Shown: piece by piece, positions 18,513-25,715 of the stretch
Layout: the number at the start of each line of letters is the position of its first letter
How positions within the stretch are numbered: position 1 is the stretch's first letter
Origin: Jatrophihabitans sp.
GTDB taxonomy: Bacteria > Actinomycetota > Actinomycetes > Mycobacteriales > Jatrophihabitantaceae
Direction: 5' to 3'
Assembly (NCBI GenBank): GCA_036399055.1
Contig: DASWNX010000028.1
Span: 18,759 to 82,758, forward strand
DNA length: 64,000 nucleotides
Position numbers and translations under genes: made by a program
The notes under the pieces: generated by a model
What the model was told of the DNA's origin: nothing
The model's database searches: none
Seen by the model: the letters and a program-made list of their open reading frames with translations, nothing else

Positions 18513-19319
18513 TCAGCGCGAGCGGGAATCCGCGGCCTCTCGCGTCCTGCCCACCAGCCTGCGCAGCTGAGCCGCCCGGTGCGCAGCACCCCATTCGGTG
18601 ACCCGCAGCAGGGCCTCTCGGACGATGTTCCCGCTCATCTTCGACTCGCCGCGCTCGCGCTCGGCGAAGGTGATGGGAACCTCGGTGACCCGGAAGCCGG
18701 CCTGCACGGCGCGCCAGGCCAGGTCGACCTGGAAGCAGTAGCCCTCTGAGGCTATCGAGGACAGGTCGATCGTCTGCAGCACCGAACTCCGGTAGGCCCG
18801 GTACCCGCCGGTGGCGTCGTGCAGCTCGATGCCCAACGCCAGGCGGGTGTAGAGGTTGCCGCCCCGAGAGAGCAGCTCGCGAGACCGGGGCCAGTTCAGC
18901 ACCTGGCCGCCGGGCACCCACCGCGAGCCCAGCACCAGGTCCGAGTGCGCGATGGCCGCCAGCAACCTGGGCAGCTGCTCCGGGGCGTGCGAGCCGTCGG
19001 CGTCCATCTCGACCAGCACCTCATAGCCGGCGGCCAGGCCGACCCTGAAACCGGCCACGTAGGCAGCTCCCAGACCCGCCTTCTGGTCCCGGTGCAGCAC
19101 GGTGACCTGGCTGTCCTGGGCGGCGATCCCGTCGGCGACCGCGCCGGTTCCGTCCGGGCTGCCGTCATCGACCACCAGGACGTCCACCTCAGGCACCGCG
19201 GCCCGAACCCGGTCCAGGATGAGCGGCAGGTTCTCGCACTCGTTATAGGTCGGGATGATCACCAGCGTCCGAAGTCGGTCCCCCGGTCCTGCTGCCGACC
19301 TGCGCTCGGCCTCGGTCAC
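18513..19319 (-). CDS. ppm1: Polyprenol monophosphomannose synthase
   Basis: A 268-residue family 2 glycosyltransferase resembling dolichol-phosphate mannose synthase. Visible marks are [11 protein letters not shown] at the nucleotide-binding start, [10 protein letters not shown], the DxD-type VEMDADGSH, and the acceptor loop ATGGYRAYR. It transfers mannose from GDP-mannose to polyprenyl phosphate at the inner membrane face, supplying lipomannan synthesis and protein O-mannosylation. The start is GTG 19319. The lnt gene is 63 bp upstream on the same strand; in mycobacteria these two activities are fused or neighbouring, which supports both calls. There is no C-terminal membrane domain here, so this is the stand-alone form. 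Confidence 0.9.
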   Translation of the reverse strand: MTEAERRSAAGPGDRLRTLVIIPTYNECENLPLILDRVRAAVPEVDVLVVDDGSPDGTGAVADGIAAQDSQVTVLHRDQKAGLGAAYVAGFRVGLAAGYEVLVEMDADGSHAPEQLPRLLAAIAHSDLVLGSRWVPGGQVLNWPRSRELLSRGGNLYTRLALGIELHDATGGYRAYRSSVLQTIDLSSIASEGYCFQVDLAWRAVQAGFRVTEVPITFAERERGESKMSGNIVREALLRVTEWGAAHRAAQLRRLVGRTREAADSRSR

Positions 19320-19382
19320 CCGTACCCCTCTCCTGTGGTCCCACCGTGCTGCGGCTCGATGCCGGTGCGCCTGGCGCGCTTG

Positions 19383-20990
19383 TCACTGCCTGGAAAGCGT
19401 CGGCCGCGGGCGCGGCCCGTCGGCCGCCGGCGTCGCATCGCGCCTGAGCCGCGCCGGACGCCGGCTGAGCCAGCCGCCGACCACCAGGCCCAGCAGCCCG
19501 AGGGCGACCAGAGTCCATTCGGCAGCCGCGCCGGTCCGAGTGGCCAGCGTAGTCGAACCACTCAGCGGCACCGTCCGAACCAGCACGTCAGCGGTGAACA
19601 GCGGCCCGGATTCGGCCATCATCCGCCCGTCGGCCCCGATGATCGCGCTCTTGCCGCTGGTGGCCACCTGCACCACCGTGCGGGCGTGCTCGACGGCGCG
19701 CAGTTGGGTCATCGCCAGCTGCTGGTAGGTCTCGGCGCTGCGGCCGAAGGTGGCGTTGTTGGTCTGCACCACCAGCAGCTGGGCGCCGGCCCGCACCGAT
19801 GAGGTGACCAGCGAGTCGTAGGCGATCTCGAAGCAGATCACGTCACCGACCGGGAACGGGGTCTGGGTCAGCAGGCCGTCGCCGCCGCCGGCCACCATGT
19901 CCCGGCCCACCAGATCCACCTTGCTGCTGACGGCGCGGGCGAGCGAGCGCAGCGGGATGTACTCCCCGTAGGGCACCGGATGCCGCTTCACGTACCGCTG
20001 TCCGGGTCCGGGCGCGGCAGAGTCCGAAGGCATCCACACGATGCCGGCGTTGCTGACGTGAGTAGGCCCGGGGCCGTCGATGAGGGCGCCGACCAGGATC
20101 GGCACGCCCACCGCGTCGACCGCGCGCTGGATCACCGCCGCGGCGTCGGCGTTGGTGGTCGGGTCGATGTCGGAGGCGTTCTCTGGCCACAGCACCAGGC
20201 TCGGCCGGGGCAGCCGGCCCGCCTTGACCTCGGCCGCCAGCTTGAGGGTCTGAGCGACGTGGTTGTCCAGCACCTGGCGCCGGCGGGCGTTGAACTCCAG
20301 CCCCCGGTCGGGCACATTGCCCTGGATGGCGGCCACGGTGGCGCTGCGGCCGGGCTGGGCGCCCGGGCTGTCCTGGGCGCTCTGGCTTGGTTGCTGGGCC
20401 GGGCGCAGCGGGTAGGCCAGCGAACCGGCGACCAGCACCACCAGGGCCGCGACCACCAGTTGGCCACCGCGTCGTGCCAGGCCCTTGTCCAGGACCGCGG
20501 CCGCCAGCAGAGCGCCGACCAGAGCGACCGCGAAGCTCACCAGCGGCGCTCCGCCCAGCGCGGCGAACCACTTCAGCGGCGACTGGGCCTGGCTGAACGC
20601 CCAGCGCCCCCAGGGAAAACCACCGAAGGGCACTCGGCCCCGCAGCGCCTCCTGGGCCACCCACAGCGCCGCGGTCAGCACCACGCCGAACCGCCTGCGC
20701 TGCACCACCGGCAGGGCGGCGCCCAGCAGCGCCAGGAACCAGGTCTGGGAGAACACCAGCGCCAGCCACGGCGCCGAGCCGACGTAGGTCGCCGTCCAGT
20801 GCAGCATCGGCAGGAACAGCCCGGCCCCGTAGATCAGGCCGAGCAACGCCCCGCGGCGGGATCGCTGGCCCGAGACCGCGATCGACAGGCCGGCCACGGA
20901 CAGGAAGGCCAGCGGCCAGATCCCGACTTTCGGAAAGGCCGCCGCCCCGAGCAGCCCGGCCCCCGCGGCCAGCAGCGAGCGGTAAATCAT
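19383..20990 (-). CDS. lnt: Apolipoprotein N-acyltransferase
   Basis: A 535-residue membrane enzyme. About six hydrophobic segments fill residues 1-200, followed by a periplasm-facing nitrilase-like domain. The catalytic Glu (LVLWPENASDID), Lys (RYVKRHPVPYGEYIPLR) and Cys (VICFEIAYD) are all present. It adds the third acyl chain to the N-terminal cysteine of lipoproteins. A C-terminal helix follows near residue 500. Its start overlaps the stop of the upstream amidohydrolase gene by ATGA. The window also encodes a lipoprotein candidate (the Rieske protein). Confidence 0.92.
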   Translation of the reverse strand: MIYRSLLAAGAGLLGAAAFPKVGIWPLAFLSVAGLSIAVSGQRSRRGALLGLIYGAGLFLPMLHWTATYVGSAPWLALVFSQTWFLALLGAALPVVQRRRFGVVLTAALWVAQEALRGRVPFGGFPWGRWAFSQAQSPLKWFAALGGAPLVSFAVALVGALLAAAVLDKGLARRGGQLVVAALVVLVAGSLAYPLRPAQQPSQSAQDSPGAQPGRSATVAAIQGNVPDRGLEFNARRRQVLDNHVAQTLKLAAEVKAGRLPRPSLVLWPENASDIDPTTNADAAAVIQRAVDAVGVPILVGALIDGPGPTHVSNAGIVWMPSDSAAPGPGQRYVKRHPVPYGEYIPLRSLARAVSSKVDLVGRDMVAGGGDGLLTQTPFPVGDVICFEIAYDSLVTSSVRAGAQLLVVQTNNATFGRSAETYQQLAMTQLRAVEHARTVVQVATSGKSAIIGADGRMMAESGPLFTADVLVRTVPLSGSTTLATRTGAAAEWTLVALGLLGLVVGGWLSRRPARLRRDATPAADGPRPRPTLSRQ

Positions 20991-22606
20991 GTCAAGTCAC
21001 CCGAGTCATAGATGTGCCGTCCCCGCAGGACCGTGCGCAGGCATCGCGGCAGGTCACGCCCTGGCGCCAGGTCGGGCAGGCCGGGCACGCCGGAGCGCTC
21101 GTCGGTGCTCCACTGCGACAGCCGCTCGTCCGCGGCGCCCACCCCCAGCGGCCCGGCCTCGAAGACGGCGTAGCTGGCCGGCGAGCCCGGAGTGAGCACG
21201 CCCGAGCCGTCGGACTCGGCGCGGGCGGCTCGCCAGCCGCCGCGGGTGTGCGCCGTCAGGGCCGCGCGTGGGCTCAGGGCATGGGCGGGGTTGCTCGGAT
21301 GGACCGCTGCGCGCACCGCGCCCCACGGGTCCACCGGCGTGACCGGCGAGTCCGCGCCGAAAGCCAGCGGCGCCCCGGCCGCGGCCAGCGCGGCCAGGGG
21401 GTTGAGCCGACGGGCTCGCTCGACGCCCAGCCGCTGGGCATACATCCCGTGGTCGCCGCCCCAGGTGGCGTCGAAGGCCGGTTGCGCCGAGACGATCAGG
21501 CCGGCGCCGGCCAGCGCCGCCACGTCGGTGATCAGCTCGGCGTGCTCGATCCGGTGCCCGGCGGTGGAAAGGCGCGAGCCCAGCCGCTCGGCGGCCATCC
21601 GCATCGCCGCCACCACCTGGTCGGTGGCGGCGTCGCCGATGGCGTGGAAGCCGCCCTGCAAGCCCGCTTCGGTGCACTCGACGAGGTGCTCGGCCAGCTC
21701 AGCGGTGTCATAGCGCAGGTAGCCGCACCCGGCTTCCCCGGCCGGCAGGTCGCCCAGGTCGGCATAGGGCTGCAGCAAGCCGGCGGTGTGCGAGCCGATC
21801 GAGCCGTCACAGAACAGGTCACCGCCGGCGCCGATAGCGCCCAGTTCGGCAGCCGTCCTGGCGCCGCGCAACTCGCCCCAGTACCCGAACACCTGCGGAT
21901 AGGGCTCGGGCGCCGACCCGTCCGCCACCAGAGCCAGCAGGCCGGCGAGGTCCTCGGCGCTGGAGATCTCCGGGCCGGCCATCTCGTGGACGGCGGCCAC
22001 TCCGAGTGAGGCCGCGTGCCGCAGCGCGATCCGCTGCAGCTCGGCCCGCTGACCGGCCGTGATGGCCGACCGGGCGACCGCCCGCGCGGCGTGGTGGGCT
22101 GCCTTGGTGAGCCGGCCGTCGGCGGAGTAGCCGTCCATGCCTGCGATGCCCGGGACCGAGGCCAGCAGCGCCGAGGACGCCACCGCCGAATGGGCGTCGG
22201 TGCGGGCCAGATAGACCACGCCGCCATAGCTGGCGCGGTCAAGTTCGGCGGCAGTCGGCGCCCGCCCCTCCGGCCAGCGGGTCTCGTCCCAGCCCGAGCC
22301 CAGCAACGGCCGGCCGCCGCTGGAGCGGGCGGCTCGCTCGACCGTCCGCAGCGCCTGGGCGAGCGAGCCGGCCGATCGGAGCTCCAGCCCGCTCAGGGCC
22401 AGGCCGGTGTCGGTGGTGTGAAAATGCGCGTCGACGAACGCCGGGATCACCAGCGCTCCGTCCAGATCCACGGTGGTCTCGGCCGACATGGTCGCGGCCG
22501 AGACGTCATCGCCGAGCCAGGCCACTTCTGAGCCTGAGATCAGCAGCGCGCTGGCGTCACGGGCCCACGGGCTGTAGATCCGTCCGTTGAAGAGCAGAGT
22601 GCGCAC
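20987..22606 (-). CDS. Amidohydrolase family 3 (YtcJ-like)
   Basis: A 539-residue metal-dependent amidohydrolase of the YtcJ/DUF6282-like branch. The N-terminal beta-sandwich is followed by the barrel start with metal-binding FVDAHFHTTD, then GFHAIGDAATDQ and HRIEHAELI (further ligands), and the late Asp in AFGADSPVTPVDPW. The substrate is unknown; family members hydrolyse N-acyl or cyclic amides. It begins at ATG 22606 with no strong Shine-Dalgarno site. It is the first gene of the operon with lnt and ppm1 (4-bp overlap with lnt), although no functional link is known. Confidence 0.85.
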   Translation of the reverse strand: MRTLLFNGRIYSPWARDASALLISGSEVAWLGDDVSAATMSAETTVDLDGALVIPAFVDAHFHTTDTGLALSGLELRSAGSLAQALRTVERAARSSGGRPLLGSGWDETRWPEGRAPTAAELDRASYGGVVYLARTDAHSAVASSALLASVPGIAGMDGYSADGRLTKAAHHAARAVARSAITAGQRAELQRIALRHAASLGVAAVHEMAGPEISSAEDLAGLLALVADGSAPEPYPQVFGYWGELRGARTAAELGAIGAGGDLFCDGSIGSHTAGLLQPYADLGDLPAGEAGCGYLRYDTAELAEHLVECTEAGLQGGFHAIGDAATDQVVAAMRMAAERLGSRLSTAGHRIEHAELITDVAALAGAGLIVSAQPAFDATWGGDHGMYAQRLGVERARRLNPLAALAAAGAPLAFGADSPVTPVDPWGAVRAAVHPSNPAHALSPRAALTAHTRGGWRAARAESDGSGVLTPGSPASYAVFEAGPLGVGAADERLSQWSTDERSGVPGLPDLAPGRDLPRCLRTVLRGRHIYDSGDLT

Positions 22607-22712
22607 CAGGCGAGTGTGCCAGCCTTGTCTGTGGGCGGGTTGAGGCGCTAACGCTGGCTCTGGTGTGTCCCATGGAATACGGTGCCGTAAAGACTTTCAG
22701 GAGGCTTGCCCC

Positions 22713-23744
22713 ATGTCAGCCAGTATCGAGGACGTAGCAAAGCTGGCAGGCGTCTCGATAGCCACCGTGTCGCGCTCCCTGCGGGGATTGCCCGACGTCG
22801 CGACGGCGACCAGGGACAAAGTCCTGCTGGCGGCCCAGGAGCTGGACTACGTCGCCTCGCCTTTCGCCGCCCGGCTGGCCAGCGGCCGGTCCTCGACCCT
22901 CGGCGTGGTCGTGCCGTTCGTCAACCGGTGGTTCTTCGCGGAGGTGCTCGGCGCGGTCGAGTCGGTGCTCAGCGCCGCCGGTTACGACCTGTTGCTGCAC
23001 AACCTAGGCGACAGCAAGGGCCGGGAGCGGTTCTTCTCCGTGCTGCCGATGCGCAAGCGGGTCGACGCGGTGCTGGTGGTCAGCCTGGCGCTGACCGACG
23101 ACGAGGTCGCGGCGCTGAACACCCTGCAGCTGCCGGTGGGCGTGCTCGGCGTCAAGCACCCCGGCCTGTCCTCGGTCCGGATCGATGACAAGGCTGCGGC
23201 CCGAACCGCGGTGGAGCACCTGTTGTCGCTGGGTCACCGCCAGATCGCGCTGATCGGCGGCGACACCGATGACCCGATGCGCTTCACTCCCCCGCATCAC
23301 CGCGGCATCGGCTACCGGGAGGCGCTGCTGGCGGCCGGCGTGACGCCGCCGGAAGGCATGGAAGTCCTGGGTTACTTCACGGTCGCCGGCGGGGAAGCCG
23401 CGATGCTGGACCTGCTGCGGGGCAGCCAGCGGCCGACCGCGGTGTTCGCCGAGTCCGACGAGATGGCCTACGGCGCCATCCGCGCCATCAGGCGCTCCGG
23501 CCTACGGGTGCCTGAGGACATCGCGGTGATCGGTTTCGACGACCACGCCACCGCCGACCTGATGGACCTGACCACGATGCGCCAGCCCGTCGGCGAGCAG
23601 GGTGCGCTGCTGGCGCAGTCGCTGCTGGCGGCTCTGGTCAAGGAGGCTGAGCCGAGCGACGTGGTGCTTGCCACCGAGCTTGTGGTCCGCGGCAGCACGG
23701 TGGCCTCGGCCAGCGCGTACGCCGGCTCGACCGGCTCGGCCTAG
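22713..23744 (+). CDS. LacI family transcriptional regulator
   Basis: A 343-residue LacI/GalR regulator. The N-terminal helix-turn-helix and hinge are textbook (SIEDVAKLAGVSIATVSRSL, then LDYVASPFAARLASG), followed by a periplasmic-binding-protein-like effector domain (TLGVVVPFVNRWFF to the C-terminus). The ATG at 22713 has AGGAGG 8 bases upstream; ATG 22665 would extend past this ribosome site. It is convergent with a PfkB sugar kinase and the two stop codons share bases (CTAG). A sugar or sugar phosphate is the likely effector. I could not identify a convincing operator palindrome in the 100 bp upstream. Confidence 0.92.
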   Translation: MSASIEDVAKLAGVSIATVSRSLRGLPDVATATRDKVLLAAQELDYVASPFAARLASGRSSTLGVVVPFVNRWFFAEVLGAVESVLSAAGYDLLLHNLGDSKGRERFFSVLPMRKRVDAVLVVSLALTDDEVAALNTLQLPVGVLGVKHPGLSSVRIDDKAAARTAVEHLLSLGHRQIALIGGDTDDPMRFTPPHHRGIGYREALLAAGVTPPEGMEVLGYFTVAGGEAAMLDLLRGSQRPTAVFAESDEMAYGAIRAIRRSGLRVPEDIAVIGFDDHATADLMDLTTMRQPVGEQGALLAQSLLAALVKEAEPSDVVLATELVVRGSTVASASAYAGSTGSA

Positions 23745-24739
23745 ACAGCCGCCTGCGCGGCGGCCAGCTCGGCCGCGGTCGGCGGGTTCGCTCCGGCCCT
23801 GGCGCAGGTCAGCGCCGCCACCAGGATCGCCTCTTCGACCGCGGCTGCCACGACTGCCTGCCCGGCCGGCCCCAGGGCGGCGTGACCGGCTGGGCCCACG
23901 GCGGCGTGACCGGCTGGGCCCACGGCGGCGTGACCGCCGGCCGCGAGCGCGTTGATCAGCCCGGCCATGAACGCGTCGCCGGCGCCGACGGTGTCCACCA
24001 CCCGCACCGGACGGGCCGGCGCGGCGCCGATCTCATCGCCGGCCAGAAAGCGCGCTCCCCGGCCGCCGTCGGTCACCACCACGACCGAGGCCCCGAGCCG
24101 CTGCCACCGGCGCAGCACGTCGTCGACGCCCTGGCCGGGGTAGAGCCAGTCCAGGTCCTCGGCCGAGGCCTTGACGACGTCGGCGAGGCAGACCATCGCC
24201 TCGACCTGGCTGACCGCGGACGGGTGGTCGGGCAGCAGCGCGGGCCGGATGTTCGGGTCGTAGCTGATCACCACCGGTCGCCGCTCCCGCCGCCGGCGCA
24301 GCTGGTCGGAGATGACGCCGGCCCCCGGCTGGGTCCAGGAGGCCAGCGAGCCGGTGTGGATCCAGGAGGTGTCAGCCGGCATCCGGTCCAGCTCGGCGGC
24401 GCTCCACTGCCAGTCGGCCGTGCCGGTCCGGTAGAAGTCGTAGCCGGCGTTGCGCTGAGCGTCCAGGCTCACCACGGCCACCGTGCTGGATTCGGCGGCG
24501 TCGACGGCGTAGGACAGGTCCACCCCGTTGGCCTCGGCGTGCGCCCGCAACTGCCTGCCGAAGGCGTCACCGGACAGCCGGGCCAGCAACTGCGCCGGCC
24601 GGCCGAGCCGGGCCAGGCCGATCGCGACGTTGAACGGGCTGCCGCCCGGATGAGCCAGGTAGGCCTTGGGCCCGGGCGAGGCCGCGGTCGCCGGATCCAT
24701 CACCAGGTCGATCAACGCCTCGCCGATCACGCACACCAT
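23741..24739 (-). CDS. PfkB family carbohydrate kinase (fructokinase-like)
   Basis: A 332-residue ribokinase-fold kinase. PfkB signature 1 is seen as GGSPFNVAIGLARLG and signature 2 as DTVGAGDAFMAGL, with the catalytic Asp in GAGD. The start MVCVIGEALIDLV and length fit bacterial fructokinases or 2-keto-3-deoxygluconate kinases; the sugar is not fixed by sequence. An odd insertion of 8-residue repeats (GHAAVGPA, three copies plus a partial) follows helix 1 after the catalytic site, encoded by a 24-bp tandem repeat. The gene is convergent with a LacI regulator, which may control it or a partner. Confidence 0.88.
   Translation of the reverse strand: MVCVIGEALIDLVMDPATAASPGPKAYLAHPGGSPFNVAIGLARLGRPAQLLARLSGDAFGRQLRAHAEANGVDLSYAVDAAESSTVAVVSLDAQRNAGYDFYRTGTADWQWSAAELDRMPADTSWIHTGSLASWTQPGAGVISDQLRRRRERRPVVISYDPNIRPALLPDHPSAVSQVEAMVCLADVVKASAEDLDWLYPGQGVDDVLRRWQRLGASVVVVTDGGRGARFLAGDEIGAAPARPVRVVDTVGAGDAFMAGLINALAAGGHAAVGPAGHAAVGPAGHAALGPAGQAVVAAAVEEAILVAALTCARAGANPPTAAELAAAQAAV
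23876..23936. repeat. 24-bp tandem repeat inside the PfkB kinase gene
   Basis: Two exact 24-base units (23876-23899, 23900-23923) and a partial third (23924-23936) are followed leftward by a degenerate copy. In frame they encode GHAAVGPA repeats. The unit length is a multiple of three, so copy-number change would keep the frame. Confidence 0.85.
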
Positions 24740-24778
24740 GCCACGACGCTATCGCGCGCGGAAGTTATCGTGTGCCGG

Positions 24779-25714
24779 GTGACCCGCGTGATGCTGCTTG
24801 ACTCGGCGAGCCTGTACTTTCGCGCCTTCTACGGCGTGCCCGACACCGTGACCGCGCCGGACGGTATGCCCGTCAACGCCGTCCGCGGCTTCACCGACAT
24901 GGTCTCGACCCTGATCACCCGCTATCAGCCGACCGACTTCGTCGCGTGCCTGGACTACGACTGGCGCCCGGCGTTCCGGGTGGCGCTGCTGCCCTCGTAC
25001 AAGGCGCACCGGGTGGAGTACACCACCAGCAGCGGCACTCCGGACGTGGAGACGGTGCCCGACCTGCTCGAGCCCCAGGTGCCGGTGCTGCTGGCGGTGC
25101 TCAAGGCGGCCGGGCTGTGCTCGGTGGGCGCCGACGGCTTCGAGGCCGACGACGTGATCGCGACGCTGGCCCACCGCTACGGCGAGCAGGGCGTCGAGGT
25201 GGACGTGGTGTCCGGAGACCGCGACCTGATCGACCTGGCCACCGACCGGGTGCGGGTGCTCTACACCGGCAAGGGCATCAGCAACATCGTGGTGTTCACC
25301 CCCGAGGAGGTGCAGGCCCAGTACGGCGTGCCGGCCGGTCACTACGCCGACTTCGCGATGCTGCGCGGGGACCCGTCCGACGGGCTGCCCGGGGTGGCCG
25401 GCATCGGCGCGAAGGGCGCGGCGACGGTGGTGGCTCAGTTCGGGACGATCGAGCAGATCGTGGCGGCGGCGAAGTCCGGCGACAAGGCGATGAGCAACTC
25501 GGTGCGGGCCAAGGTGCTGGCGGCGCTGGACTACCTGGCTGTCGCCCCGGCGGTGGTGCGCGGGCGCACTGACGTCCCGGTGGCCGAGCTCACCACGGCC
25601 ATTCCGGCCACACCCGCGGACCCGGAGATGCTGGCCGCTCTCGGCGAGCGGTTCGGCGTCCAGAGCTCGGTCGACCGGCTGAAGACCGCGCTGGCCAAGG
25701 TCGGCGGGGCCTGA
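24779..25714 (+). CDS. 5'-3' exonuclease (FEN/PolI-N type)
   Basis: A 311-residue stand-alone 5'-nuclease similar to the N-terminal domain of DNA polymerase I. Metal-site motifs are visible: LLDSASLYFRAF (N-region Asp), DGFEADDVIATLA, VSGDRDLIDLA, and the helix-hairpin-helix region LRGDPSDGLPGVAGIGAKGA. It removes 5' flaps or RNA primers in DNA repair and replication. The start is uncertain: GTG 24770, GTG 24779, GTG 24788 and ATG 24791 are all in frame within 21 bp and no ribosome site decides. It is convergent with the helicase gene, with one base between the stops. Confidence 0.88.
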   Translation: MTRVMLLDSASLYFRAFYGVPDTVTAPDGMPVNAVRGFTDMVSTLITRYQPTDFVACLDYDWRPAFRVALLPSYKAHRVEYTTSSGTPDVETVPDLLEPQVPVLLAVLKAAGLCSVGADGFEADDVIATLAHRYGEQGVEVDVVSGDRDLIDLATDRVRVLYTGKGISNIVVFTPEEVQAQYGVPAGHYADFAMLRGDPSDGLPGVAGIGAKGAATVVAQFGTIEQIVAAAKSGDKAMSNSVRAKVLAALDYLAVAPAVVRGRTDVPVAELTTAIPATPADPEMLAALGERFGVQSSVDRLKTALAKVGGA

Positions 25715-25715
25715 G

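Noticed and set aside
22607-22712. Possible LacI-type operator (GCGCTAACGC) before the LacI gene
   Set aside because: The symmetry is poor over more than 10 bases and it does not overlap a clear promoter.
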